Shown in pieces: positions 51,989 through 64,000 of a DNA stretch of 64,000 bases. The DNA is from Wuchereria bancrofti (taxonomy: Eukaryota > Nematoda > Chromadorea > Rhabditida > Onchocercidae). The notes under the pieces were generated by a model. It saw only the letters and a program-made list of their open reading frames with translations. It made no database searches and was not told the DNA's origin. The stretch covers positions 12,374,236 to 12,438,235 of the forward strand of contig SSBO01000009.1 of NCBI GenBank assembly GCA_005281725.1. Reading direction: 5' to 3'. Position 1 is the stretch's first letter. Every line of letters begins with the position of its first letter. A program made the position numbers and the translations under genes.

Positions 51989-52068
51989 AGTTAAGTAAAT
52001 TTTATCAAATTTTTCAATTTCATTTCAGTTAAGTAAATTTTACTAAAATTTTCAATTTCATTTATTCG
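51989..52068. repeat. Tandem duplication of a ~38-bp unit
   Basis: The unit GTTAAGTAAATTTTA...TTTTCAATTTCATTT occurs twice in succession with a few differences. Confidence 0.75.
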
Positions 52069-52679
52069 ATGTGAAGAATTATTTTTCAGTTCATTTTAAT
52101 AACAGTTTAGTGGGATTATAATATTAAATCAAACAGGAGAATAAGTCAAATGGAAGGAATTAATAGGGAAAATTAATATGGCATTATAACAGTAAGTGGA
52201 ATTAGTAGATTGTTTGAATGGAGCAGAAATTGAAATTTTTTAACCGAAGACTAAAATCCGATAACAAGAAGAAAATTACAGATAAGGAAGGGACTGTGAC
52301 TCATCATTTCCTACAGTAAACAAAGATGGTAGAGGAGAAAGTGCAAAGCGCATATTATTTATATGGTCCTTTTTTTTTTTTTAGAAAAAAAAGGAAAAAA
52401 CAGAAACGGAAAAAAGTCAAGCAAAAATCAGAATATAATTTCCCTATCGCTATTAAATTTAAATTACAATTTAGCCTGAAAAAAAATACTTAATTTCAAC
52501 AAGTTTACTAATATAAACTTTTAACAAATTAATTTATTAATCCTAATAAAATTACAAATCGAATCTAATCTTCATCCAACCATACTAATTTATTAACCAT
52601 AACAGGAATCTAAAATTGAATCTAATCTAGAGATAATTAATAGAAGCATAAAATGAAGCATATAAAAGTTAGGAAATGA

Positions 52680-52930
52680 AATAGGAGAAAATTCTAATAG
52701 AAAAATTAAAATATATAAAAAATTAAAAATATAAAAATGTGACAACAAAGAGAAGTAAAAAAAGAAAAAGCTGAAAGTGGGAAAAAGGATGAAAATGTTA
52801 GGATAAGCAAAAATTGTGATATAGAAGGAAAAAGAAAAAAGAAAGAAGAAACAAAAGCTGGAATGATAATGATGAGAATTTGAGTGAGAAACATAATGAA
52901 ATGAGTCGGAAAGAGGAGGAGAAAATTATG
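52680..52930 (+). repeat. Purine-rich tract
   Basis: About 250 bp dominated by A and G on the plus strand; the minus-strand Phe/Ser/Leu-rich open frame in it is a composition artefact. Confidence 0.75.
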
Positions 52931-53097
52931 CAAGATGATGATGACATTTCAAAAGCATTCAAAATTCATAAAATTTCAGCAAAATTTCAGTTTGTCCTAT
53001 TTTAAAATCAAAATATTGATGACACATGTTTATTCGACGAGTATGATTGATGTTTATTTATGCATGTGATTATGTAGTGTATGTATTTATAAGTGTG

Positions 53098-53316
53098 TAT
53101 ATATTTGTGTGTATGTATGTATGTATGTATGTATGTGTGTATGTCTGTTTGAGTATATTTTTTATATGTATGTATAGATGTTTATGTTAAATGTTTATGT
53201 GTGACATATATATCAATCCATGTATGTGACATGTCATGTATGTATGTATGCATGTATGTATGTATGCATGTATGGATGTATGGATGTATGTATGTATGTA
53301 TGTATGTATTGCATAT
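53098..53316. repeat. ATGT tetranucleotide microsatellite
   Basis: Two blocks of ATGT units (about 53112-53135 and 53238-53310) with intervening related sequence. Confidence 0.92.
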
Positions 53317-54298
53317 GTTAAACATAAAAGTTAAACTTCATGCTATTTTTACGGAGATAATTCTTGGATGTGAACAAATTTTTAACTTTAGAGGAAAATT
53401 GTTTTCAATTGTGATAATAGATGATGACAAAGTGAAAAAGGATTTAGATTATGAACAGAATAAAAGCAAAAAAAAATATTCTCTATAATTTGACAAAAAA
53501 AAAAAGAAAAATGATATCATTAATATGAATTGTTTTTAACTCATCAATGAAATATTCCGAACAATGATAATACATTTATTTGATTAAATTTTGATTTGAA
53601 ATAAACAAAAAAGAAAAGGCGCCAATTTGTATAACTTCATCTTCACACTTATCTGTTTCAATTTACAACATAATTTATTCATTGTTGAAAATTCTTCATT
53701 GCTCGATTATATATTTGAATTTTCATGCTGTTACTATCATAATATTACTTTAAAACAATTTAACTTTATCTATTAAAAATTATGACTTTCAAAAAAAAAA
53801 AGAAAGAAAAAGGAAGTGCAATGATAAGTGTGAAATTGAGAAAAGAAGGATGGAAAATAGAAGAATGAAAAAGGAAGGAATGGAATTTATGAATTAAGAA
53901 AAGAGAAATTAGGTTGAGATGGATGTACGCATTAATGGAGCAACTGTTCCATATCATTAATTAATTACTTAATTGATAAGTTGCTGCTTTACCAAATCTC
54001 TTCATTCTTCATCCGGGAAAATAATTCCAGTTGACATTATGATCAATGTCCCAAACACACTGTTAAACACCATAACAACCCTAGTAAATATCCATTTAGC
54101 AGTGGTTTCAACTATTAATATCTATAATTAACAAAATTTCAAAAAAGTTTTACTGCATCATTGAAGCTGCGAATAATATCAGAAAAAAGAATAGCAGTTG
54201 AAAATATGAACTTTACTAAAATATATTTAAATAAATAAATAAATAAGCAAACAAATAAGTAAATAAATAAATTCCATTCCAAATGAGAACAAAGGAAT

Positions 54299-54444
54299 TC
54301 AGTTGTTTCGTCTGATATTTTCTGCTTTCTTTCCAACATTAACTAAGAAACGACTGACCATTGTCCAGCTAATTTGGCTACTACTATCACTGATGCTACT
54401 GCTAAACGATGCATTGCACCGTTTATTAAATTTCATATAATACA
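54299..54444 (-). CDS. Possible terminal exon, Ser-rich, of unknown gene or alternative end of osm-3
   Basis: A poly-T acceptor ending in AG at 54446-54445 precedes a frame of 48 codons (starting YYMKFNKRCN, containing SSISDSSSQISW, ending ENIRRNN) closed by TGA. It lies about 460 bp beyond the osm-3 stop on the same strand. osm-3 exon 14 ends one base into a codon and this exon begins with two bases, so splicing 55391 to 54444 would keep the frame (G+TG = Val). It could also be chance. Confidence 0.3.
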
Positions 54445-54902
54445 CTAAAAAAAAAAAAAAAAAAAGAATAATTGAGCAATTGATGAACAACAACAAACGC
54501 ATAATAAAACAAAATGTATTTACAATGCAGAAATTTTAATTGTTATTTGACATAAATTACACAAATAACCAATTATAAAATTAAATGTGAATTGAATAAA
54601 TATGTGATTACATAATGATAACAAATTAATCAAAAAGATAGATGAAAGAAAAAAAAAAATGACAAATAGAAGTGGGAAAGATATATTCAAAGTTTTTTAT
54701 AATTTTCACAAACTATAACATGTTGAGCAATTAAATTACAGAAATGATTCAGAATAATTTTAAAAAAAAAAAACCTCTATTACATTTGTCGCCTATTTAT
54801 AAATTAATTTCAGTTAAGAGAAAAAAAAAACAAAACAAAAATTTGACAAAAAACTAAATATTTATGAATCCTATATAAATGAATTAAAGCATTTAAATAT
54901 GT

Positions 54903-57900
54903 TTATTTTGATTTCACTGAAAGTGCTTCAAGGCGTTGTGGTTTCCGGAATAGAGAAGAAGACCTCTCGTAGATATCATCCGTGTATACAACACCTTTCA
55001 GTAAATCATTACATGTTTGCTTCCTTGGTTGCAAATATTTATTCAATCGTGAATCTGTAAATACAAAAAAAAGAAAAACAATGAAGAAATAAAAATAATA
55101 GAGGAGAAAAAAGAAAAATGAAATGTTTGAATATAATTTTCGTAAGAAATTTATGTTATCCGATATAGTTTTTTTTCATTTTTGGATGATATCAGGATTA
55201 AAAGGATTACTAAATTATTAGTAGTATTTAATTTACTCTATTTTCTGGTATTGCCATTACCTGAATTAGTCTACAATTAATAACGATTGAAAACTTTTTT
55301 TTAACGTATCATTTATTAATTTCTAATGGAAGAAAAAAAAAGCAGTTTAAAAAAAAAAAAAACTGTAATAAAATTTGTCAAAATTTTTACCAATCGTACG
55401 ATTCCGATCGGCTTTATATTTATTGACAAGACCATCCCTACTGAACGGTTTGAAATAATTGCTTGCTATATTTTCTTCTGCACTTTTCGCTAATCTCTGT
55501 AATATTTCAGTCTTACATCTTTAATTCATTATATAAATTTTACTATTTTTACTCTAATGAATTGCTAAGAAGCTAACAGGAAATTCAATTGATAATAAAC
55601 AATGAAAAAGATAAGGAAGTAAAGATTTCAGTTTGAAAACCAAAAGATTGGTACCATCATTGTATATTCTAACAATAACTAATTTTTCAGTGACCAAACA
55701 GTAATTGAAGAATTTACTTGAAGAAATAATTGGAGAATAAATTGGAAGAAGGATGAAAATGAAATTGCTGAAATTATAAATTTTCAATTTCAAAATTGAA
55801 TTTAGAACGGAAATAAGAATAAAATTCAACCTGTTTAAGTTTCGATGAATCATCTGTTGTATCCAAACGTAACGGATTATGTGAATCAGTTAAGCTACCA
55901 GTTACTAAAATTTGGGTTATATATTTAAACCAAACTTATGATGCAAAAATAAAAATTCATTTTTTAAAAAATCGGCAAAATTCTAATCATTTAATCATCT
56001 TTATTGTTTAAGGTTATTCTTAAATTCATTTAAAAAAAAAAAAAAAAAACACCAGGTGCTGCATGAGGTAATGTTGTACGAAGAATAATCAAATCCGGTA
56101 AAATCCATTTTCCCTGATCTTCATTCCACATTGCATCACGTTTAATTTTTTCCATATTAAAATAATTGCAATCTTTTTTAAGCATTGGATGTATCTAAAT
56201 TGTCAAATGACAATATCATAAATCAATGTTGTTAGTTATATGATTTCGAAAAAAAAAACGAGTCCAGGAATTTCAAAATTTTTGAATAAATGATGATATT
56301 AATAAACTGCCAGTTGAAGTATTTCTATGAAAAGTCTCAAGAAAATTATACTGATCTCATTTACTTTAACGATCACGTCATAAAAAAATTAGCATTTAAT
56401 TGCTGTTAAAAAAATCACTTCGTTAAAAGTTTGTCATTTAAAATTTCAACATAATTAATACCTTATCCAAAATTTGCTGTAGCAATTTAACTTGTTGATC
56501 TTGCTTCCTGATCGTTTCCAAATAATCAAGCCTATCAAGTTCAAATTCACCATGTAAATCCTCAATATCATTTTCTAGCGCTTGTATCTATAAGTGTAAA
56601 ATTTACCTATCACTTTAAAATTCTTTCGCTCTTTTTTTTCGTTTTGCCTAATTGAAATTTCAAATCTTTTCAATTAGCCATGCAAACTATTTAGCTAGTG
56701 ATTTGAGTTGTTGCGTACATTTTTCGAGAAAATTAATATTGAATTTCGCTTTTTTTTTTTTGCTGCCTATAATTACTTGACAGAGTAATAATTAAAGTTA
56801 AGTAGCAATTAAAAATTGAAATTCCACAAAAAACAATTGAATGCATATTAAAAAGATTATAAAACTAAACATTACTTTCAACTTAGCTTTATTGTATTGC
56901 TCCGTAATTGCTTCTAATTTTTCTTGTGTCGAACTATAAACATGAAGTAATGGATCATCACTATGTACATTCAATGCTGCTAAAAAATTGCATTAATTAA
57001 AAGTTATAAATACAAGTTTGAATTTTCAAAATTAAACATTTTTCCGGAATTTAATTAATCCTCTGATTTATAACATCAAATAACATCAATATTCTCGAAT
57101 GATAAATTAGAATCATTAAGTTCATTCAATAGTAGTAGATATATCCAGTGTGATACACATTTGTTACTCAGTTTAATGCACTATGAACTTAAAATATCAA
57201 TGATTTAGACTACCTAGTTTTGATTAGCCAAAATAAAATTAGCATCATTAGCATGCGTAAACTTATCAAATCATTTTAATTTCAACAGATATTTAATAAT
57301 AGACATATTAATGATTAATAATATACATAACAATTATACCCATCATTTTTCATGATATCATCTTTTTTTTTCGTTAATTTTTCAAATTTTTTCTTTCATA
57401 ATTTACGTAACATTTTGAAATGTTAATGAAATAATTTTACAAACAAAAAATAATATAATCATATAACAATAATAAATTATTATACCAATATGTATCATAT
57501 CTTATGATGAAAAACTTCTATTAAAATACATAAAAAATGATCCGAAAGAAAAAAAAAAAATTTTTTTTGTCATTTCAAAAAAACTTACCAGCAAGTCGTT
57601 CCATCTTCTTTTCCGCTTCCTTCATCTTAATCTGTCGTTGTTCTTTCAGCGCTTCATTATTTGCCTATAATTTTTTTGCAAAAAAAAAAAAAAAAAAATT
57701 TCTCAAAAATTTTATCATTTCTCATAATAAGATTGAAATAATAATTTTATTAATCAAAATTAATAAATGTAAAATTAAATGTACTAACTTGTTCACCGCC
57801 AACAAATTGCTTTTCCAAAATTTGTAATCGTTTTTTTGCTTCACCTACGTCTAAATTACGATCATTTTCTAATGCTTCCGCTGCTTTCTCATATTGTTCC

Positions 57901-60900
57901 TTTAATGTTGCATATTCTTCTTGCAATTTTGCTTTACTTTTTTGCTCATTTTGATACTGTAATCGTAATTCATTGATTGCTGCATTAAATTCTGCTTTAA
58001 GTTGTTCGCGTTCTTCATCCAATTGATTCAAATTTGAATTTGTATTACTATCTACAATCAATTGAAGCTAAAAATTTATGAAATGCTTTTTTTTTTTTTT
58101 TTTTTTGTTTATGTGATCAACTTTTATGATATTTATTTCAAAAATTTTATCAATCTTTATTGTTTCTTCAATCATAGTATATTTTATTTTGTTTACTACC
58201 TTCTTCTCTCTCTCTCTGTCTCTCTCTCTTCCTCTCATTCATTGTTACTTTTTAAGAATACTTTTTCAATCTCGATGATTTACTTTAGCAGTTTTTGTTA
58301 AAGGTTGTAATTTTCATTCTAAAAATTCAATTAATGCTAATTTTTTTTCCTTTATGTAAATGAATGTTTTAAGTATGCATGAAAATTTATTCAATTTTTC
58401 TATTTTTTGAACCTACACCTTTTCAATTCCCATGTTACCTTCATTTTTAGATATCTGATCAATGAAAATATATTAGATATCTTATAAATCACATTTATCT
58501 TAGCATTTATTTGTTAATTTATCACATATCAAATGAAATATAAATGACATTTACCGCCTTGTATCATAGCTTTTAGCCGTTGAATTTCTTCCTGATACTC
58601 TCGAAGTAATGCATCCTTTGGATCTTCATTAATTTTTGGCTTATTTTTAATATTTTTTGCACGATTTGCATATCTGAAAATGTATAAATTGCATCAAATT
58701 ATTATATAAAAAGCAAAGATAGAGGAAAAAAATAGTATCAAATATAATTTTTCAGTTTTTTGTTTTTCAACTAAAATCAAATTCATGATTTTAGTGTTTG
58801 CTTATAATAACCACATAACAATTTTTTTTCTGCTTAATAATAATAATAATTTATTTACTAACCTTAAAGTTGAAAGTGTTTCATCATAATTATCACTGGA
58901 AGGTGATATACAAGCAAGCATAATTGTTTTCATATTTCCTCCTAACGAATCCTGACGAAACAGGCAAAAAAAAAAAGAAAATTATCAAACAGAACTTTTG
59001 TTTTTTGTTTTTTTTTTTAACAAACATAAAAATGTTTATCTTACAATTTACATAGTTCACAATGTCTTATTAATTTCTAAATTTCATTCATTTTTTCTCA
59101 ATCTTAATTACGATATTATTTAAAACTGCTGAATATCATTAAATATATCATCCTTATTACTAAATAAATATTTAAATTAGATTTTGTTAAAAGTTCTAAG
59201 TATTATTATGTAATAATGAGAAAAAAAAAAAAAGAAATGAACATTTGAATTAATAATTATTGTAATCGTACTTTTAACAATCGTGTTAATTTTGAATCAC
59301 GATAAGGAATGTGCTTTGATTTACCATCAACAAAAGCTGATATAACATTGCCCAAAGCAGATAATGAAAGATTAATCTTAGTTGCTTCTTTGAAACGATC
59401 ACCAACAGTACCTTTAGAAGGAAATGTTTCATTATTTCTTATCAAATGATATAAATTTTACTTCAAATTTACATTGAAATTTGATTTTTTAATTTAAATT
59501 TGTGAAAAAAAAAAACATATATATCTATGAAGAAATACCAGTCTTTGTTTGTCGTTCACTGCCTGCTAAATCTACCAAATTTAATTTTCCTATTCGTATT
59601 GATCCATTATTAAGTGCTACTTCAACATAAACCGTAAAAATGGAATGTGATCGTGATGAATCTTTATTCATTAATGTTGCACCAACATGTCGATTCTCTG
59701 AACCTTCCTTCATTAATCGTTGACAAGTTTTATAATCATTACAAACATGCATGGATAATCCAGCAACATATATACCACGTTCGCTATGCTCTTTAATTTC
59801 CAATTTTTTAGTATGATTCGTACTCAATAGATCATGTACCTCTTCATTATAAATCTATAAATATTATTTAATTAAAATTTAATTTTAATTTTTAAACTTT
59901 ACAAATTTTACAATTTGAAATTTTTGTACATCTTTTTTTTTTCTTTTTTAAATCTATAAAATTAAAATTTTTATACAAATTATGATATAAATTAAACCTC
60001 TAAATATGATGCATGAACCAAAAATTTAGCATCATCGGTGGTTGCTGTTGCTTCGAAGATATGTTCAAATGCTCGTGATATGATACCTTTTTGAGATGAG
60101 ATATTATCATCACCTTGCATAGAATATGTCTTACCGGAACCTGTTTGACCATATGCAAAAATAGTACCATTATAACCTTGAATAACACTCTGAAAACAAT
60201 GTACATTTCTTTTTTATTTTCATAATTAAACTAATTTAAATCTATTTTATGAGGTAAAAAATGTTGTAAAAAAAGTTATTATTTAAAAAAGAAGTTTAAA
60301 AAGAAAAAAAATCCCATGTAAGATTAGCATGATAGATTGGAATTTGCAATTAGTGTATTTCATTAAATCATAAAATTGTTATGAATAATGGAAATAAAAG
60401 TAATAAGTAGCAAAATTTTATAGAACAGTAATTAATCATTTGAAATATGCCGAATAAAAAATCAAAAAAAATAGTTAAAATTTTGTTTTTTTTTTTGCAA
60501 ATTATTATTTTTTTAGAAAAAAGAAAATATTTTATACTAATTTAATTATTCATTCAACATTCGATCTTCTAGCCAAAGATTCTTAGTAGCTCTTAATGTT
60601 GGCCATGTTTTCCTGTCAACAAGCTTAAAATGATACAATTTATTTTTTATTTTTGTGTTTGCCGTTCTTTGTAAAATGCAACATCCCTCAAACTGCTTGT
60701 TTTTGATAATTTTAACTTGAAAATTCGTAAATAAATTTGGAGTTTATTTGAAATTATTTTTTTTTTAAAAATATTCTTTAAGATATCAAATATTTGAAAG
60801 ATTATCAAATTTAATCCATCCCAAAATTTTGTTATTAAATATAAATATTTACTTCAACAAGCGGATAAACAATTTCATTATAGATTTGCTCGGATGTAGC

Positions 60901-62180
60901 ATCCATATAGTAAACGCTATCAAATGTGAACTGCTTCGGACAACCAGTTTCACCTTGTAATATTACCTGCCCGCAACTTTGATCCATTTGTACACATATC
61001 TAAATTTTAAAATTCTTATTTGAAATTTTCAGGAAAAAAAAAGGAAAAAAAATGGAAATTATATTAATCTAAAGATATTAACTGATTAATAATAATTAAA
61101 TGAGACAAATAATTTATTATTTTTACAGTTTCTTTGCTTTTCAATGTCCATTGTATTGTTTCCAATTATTAGCAAAAATATTGCTAATAATATTTTAAGA
61201 ATCACATCTGATGGATATTTTTTATAACAAAAAGTTATTTCCAATAAAAACAATTTCAAAAATGAACAAAAAATTAAAATACAAGTGTAAAATTTTCCTA
61301 TTTTAATTAGTACTTGTACTTTTTTTTATTTTTTCAAAAAAAAAAAACTTTTTAGTCAATAATTAAGTAACATGATTTTTAATATTTTCAGCTTATTTTT
61401 AATCCAAAATATATTTTAAATTCCAAAAATTGAATAATGATTATTTACAAATATGTGAAATGTTGTAGTAATACAAGTTAAGCAATGATGTCGATTTATT
61501 AATTCATTATGCAGTTATGATTGTAGCGTGTAATGTAGTCTTTTTAAAATATAATTCAGTTTCTTATTTATTATGAGAAATAAATTTAGCTGAATAGAAA
61601 AAAGGTTCGACGAAATTTTGCACACTTCATTTCACATCTTAATTTAATTTAAGAAATGAATTTGAGATCAAACGAAATTCGAATTCAATTGAAATTTCAA
61701 ATTTTTAAATCTAGTGATATGCAATTGCGTTTCATTCTTTCTCCATCACTTCGTCAAATTCTTAAAACTTAAAAACAGAAAGAAAAATACATTTTCTTTA
61801 TTACACTGAAGAAAAAAAAAAAAAACTAATGGAATGAATTAAAGTAAATTTAGAATTTTTGTTTTTACCAATTAACTTAACTTCCATCCTTTTCTCAAAG
61901 AAAAAAAAAAACATACAATAACAAAATGTTGACAAATATTTCACTAAAAAAAAAAAATGTATCAATTGTTTGTCAAAAAAAAAAAAAAAATGAAATAATA
62001 AATAAACAATAATAATAAAGATGTAAATAAAGAAGCGAAAAAACAAAAAAAACAAAAAAAAAAAATGGATGAAAATAAATAAATGTTTAAAATATATGCA
62101 TTATTTACCTGTGAATTAAGATTTATTTCACGATTATTTAATGGACGACATCGACAAATTACACGGACACTTTCCGCCAT
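54903..62180 (-). CDS. osm-3: OSM-3/KIF17 homodimeric kinesin-2 motor
   Basis: 15 exons, 705 residues, all in phase: 62180-62109, 60999-60853, 60189-59998, 59854-59539, 59411-59272, 58951-58863, 58673-58555, 58051-57789, 57664-57589, 56979-56876, 56587-56462, 56194-56053, 55904-55831, 55496-55391, 55054-54903. Seen: N-terminal motor starting [19 protein letters not shown]-loop GQTGSGKT at 87-94; switch I NKDSSRSH at 200-207; switch II DLAGSE at 232-237; [13 protein letters not shown]; neck [19 protein letters not shown]; coiled coil with [20 protein letters not shown]-terminal [14 protein letters not shown] near the end. Length and C-terminus agree closely with C. elegans OSM-3 (about 700 residues). 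Known: this plus-end motor carries intraflagellar transport trains along the distal segments of sensory cilia. Start chosen at the ATG preceded directly by AAACAG; an upstream in-frame ATG at 62237 lies beyond that acceptor. Confidence 0.97.
58204..58236. repeat. TC microsatellite in an osm-3 intron
   Basis: TCTCTCTCTCTGTCTCTCTCTC in the intron between exons 7 and 8. Confidence 0.85.
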
Positions 62181-62190
62181 CTGTTTAGAA
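62181..62190 (-). promoter_or_regulatory. Candidate trans-splice acceptor at the osm-3 start codon
   Basis: TTCTAAACAG abuts the ATG directly. This fits spliced-leader addition with almost no 5' UTR, though a cis intron is also possible. Confidence 0.5.
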
Positions 62191-62494
62191 TATATCTGAT
62201 AATTGTTAGAATCTAAAAAGTTGAATATTGCATTCAAATAATAGTCGCTCTTAGCAACCGCTCTTAATGCATAGTGCTATTTCATTCATTTTAACACTAT
62301 ACAAACATACATATTCAGACATACAAACATACATTATGGAATATACTTTAATACATACTGTGCACTTTCACATTTAAATTACTTTAATTTAAGCTTTCTC
62401 TTCAAAAAAAAAAAAAGAAAAATTTAAAAAAGATCATTTCAAATATATCCTTCCTTCCTTTTTCTTTTTCATCATCCTCCAATCTATACTTATT

Positions 62495-62606
62495 CTCATA
62501 TTTATATTCATACCTATACCTATACCTGTATCTATACTTATACCCATACAAACACACACACACACACACATGCACACATGCACATACACACATACATACA
62601 CATAGC
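62495..62606. repeat. CTATAC and CA microsatellite upstream of osm-3
   Basis: CATACCTATACCTATACC units pass into an ACACACACAC run and CATACA units, about 320-430 bp upstream of the osm-3 ATG. Confidence 0.9.
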
Positions 62607-63965
62607 TAATATATGATAGCTTAGAAACAGCTGAATCAATGATAAAGGCTTGTTTTATTCACCAAAACAATTCTTCCATCTCTTCCATTTCTATTTTCCA
62701 TCGTCATTTGCATCTATCATAGATTAAATTCCTTAGCGCATTTATGCATATTTCATTTTCGTTTCTAATTCACTTCTTATTAATATATCATTTCAAAAGG
62801 TTGCAAACGATGACGCAAATTTTAATTAATCAGTGATTATCAAATCCGTTATTATTTAGCTATAAGAAGAATTCCATTTTCATATATTTCCATACTTTCA
62901 TTTTAAAATTATCATTTATAATATAAATTTATTATGTATTAGATAAATTAAATTAAGAAAAAACACTTCTTTTTGAAATTTAAATTTATTATTTGAATAA
63001 TAAAAACGACTACCTCTTTCTATTGAATATAAAATGATTTAAATCCAACGAAATATTTTCAAGTGTTTCTTTTTTCCGTAAGTTAAAATTTGAATGCAAA
63101 AAAAGAGTAAAAAAAAATTGTTATTTAACTTTTCATTCATCATTTTTTTCCTTTTTTTTTTTTGTTCCAAATTTTTGTTGAAATTTCAGCAAACAAATAA
63201 AACTTAACAGTAATAATGATAGGACTATGAATAAGTTATAAACGAGAACGTCACACTAAATATATTCTGCTTCTCCTCAATTTCGATATTATAATGTCAA
63301 CATTTGTGGGAATTCAAATGTCCTCTTTGAGTACTTTTCAAACAAATATATTAATAAGGTGAAATTGAAAAATTTCAGGTGAAAAAATTCGAAACGATTG
63401 CTAAATGATAATTTTTCAACACTTCTTCTTTTTCTTTCATTTTAATAATTAACAATATTTTAAAATTGAAAATTTCACTTCCTCCTTCCTTCTTTTCTCA
63501 ATCGCAGCCGTATGCTATCAAGTTTACTTTCTCTACTCCAATAATTTTACTGAAAAAAAAAAAGAAATGAATTGTGTATTTAAGAGCCGAGCAAAAATTT
63601 TAAAAATTAAAAAATTATTTCATCGATAGTTTCAAACAGTTTTCAACGAAATATTTGTTAACGGTTTAATATATCCATGTCAGTTCAATAATATGAATTC
63701 AGCACAATATTGCATATACATATATGCATGGATAATATTTGTTAAAAAATAAATTAAAATTAGTAATATTTCCTAAATAGATCAGATTTGATTTGATATT
63801 CCATAAAACAAATATACTTTAAATGCCATCCAATCAATTCTTATTACATTTTCTTCCACTTTTCCGTTTTTTTTTTTTGGATTATGTTGACACTGACACA
63901 TAAATTGTTTATAAAATGAAAATATCTTGTAGGTATTTCAATTATTCTCGAAAATATTTCTTTAG
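62607..63965. other. Upstream region of osm-3 to right edge
   Basis: Likely includes osm-3 regulatory sequence. No coding exon was recognised. I looked for an RFX X-box-like site (GTTNCC-type inverted repeat) by eye and did not find a convincing one. Confidence 0.4.
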
Positions 63966-64000
63966 GATGCACTAAAGGAGCTGAAACCGCTATGTTACCA
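63966..64000 (+). CDS. Possible start of an exon cut by the window edge
   Basis: A T-rich acceptor (AATATTTCTTTAG) is followed by GATGCACTAAAGGAGCTGAA, which reads DALKELKPLCY in one frame and is less AT-rich than its surroundings. Too short to name. Confidence 0.2.

Larger units (their letters stand above)
45704..54902. other. 9.2-kb largely non-coding region
   Basis: No domain-bearing exon was recognised on either strand. Contents: polypurine tracts (45840-45990, 46320-46560, 49340-49470, 52680-52930), CAA-rich and ATT/ATC repeats, CA and ATGT microsatellites, a small tandem duplication near 52.0 kb, one chance-length open frame at 49522-49896 and a possible exon at 54444-54299. Base composition is more even than in the flanks, with fewer A/T homopolymers. 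Confidence 0.55.

Noticed and set aside
55554..55853. Minus-strand 99-residue frame within osm-3
   Set aside because: Lies mostly in an intron and overlaps exon 13 in a different frame; no similarity.
62181..62237. Upstream in-frame ATG extending OSM-3 by 19 residues
   Set aside because: An acceptor-like AAACAG abuts the internal ATG, and the known family N-terminus begins MAESVRV at that point.
1..64000. CRISPR arrays, bacterial operons, insertion sequences, tRNA and rRNA genes
   Set aside because: No spaced repeats, terminal inverted repeats with a transposase, cloverleaf with a TTCGA arm, or rRNA-like sequence seen; gene structure is eukaryotic throughout. A tRNAscan-SE or Rfam search was not possible here.

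Overview
This is eukaryotic DNA from a small, AT-rich animal genome, most likely a nematode. Genes are split into many short exons with short AT-rich introns and T-rich acceptors ending in AG. Several first coding exons have a bare AG acceptor just upstream of the ATG, as expected for spliced-leader trans-splicing. The protein set (OSM-3 kinesin with worm-like length and C-terminus, a worm-style CRIP LIM protein, CPEB, NACHT-WD40, PP1 glycogen-targeting subunit) fits. A spirurid or filarial worm is plausible, but that is inference. There is no CRISPR array, prokaryotic operon, or recognisable tRNA or rRNA gene.

Layout. (1) 1-4.6 kb: a minus-strand PPP1R3-like glycogen-targeting subunit, with its 3' half present a second time, apparently identical, across a single N at 1864. 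(2) 4.6-12.4 kb: no gene recognised, AT-rich with simple and diverged repeats. (3) 12.4-23.9 kb: a 29-exon minus-strand gene of 1606 codons encoding an NWD1-like NACHT + WD40 protein; I joined all its exons in a consistent reading phase. (4) 23.9-28.9 kb: non-coding with microsatellites. (5) 28.9-36.65 kb, plus strand: an unrecognised multi-exon gene (at least 634 codons, 5' end not found) with one membrane segment, polyT, polyQ and polyP tracts and a disordered, Arg/Ser-rich body; one intron holds a 28-N gap flanked by two copies of the same 210 bp. (6) 38.5-41.8 kb, minus: the C-terminal half of a CPEB translational regulator (two RRMs and a ZZ zinc domain), which needs two GC-AG introns. 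(7) 43.9-45.7 kb, minus: a 3-exon, 86-residue CRIP-type LIM protein. (8) 45.7-54.9 kb: mostly non-coding, more even in base composition, with polypurine and microsatellite tracts. (9) 54.9-62.2 kb, minus: a complete 15-exon, 705-residue OSM-3/KIF17 kinesin. (10) 62.2-64 kb: repeats and a possible exon at the right edge.

The genes do not form one pathway: glycogen control, a STAND ATPase, mRNA translation control, a LIM protein and ciliary transport are simply neighbours. The points most worth a second look are the assembly duplications, the GC-AG introns and 9-nt micro-exon, the unrecognised membrane/low-complexity gene, and a phase-compatible alternative last exon downstream of osm-3.
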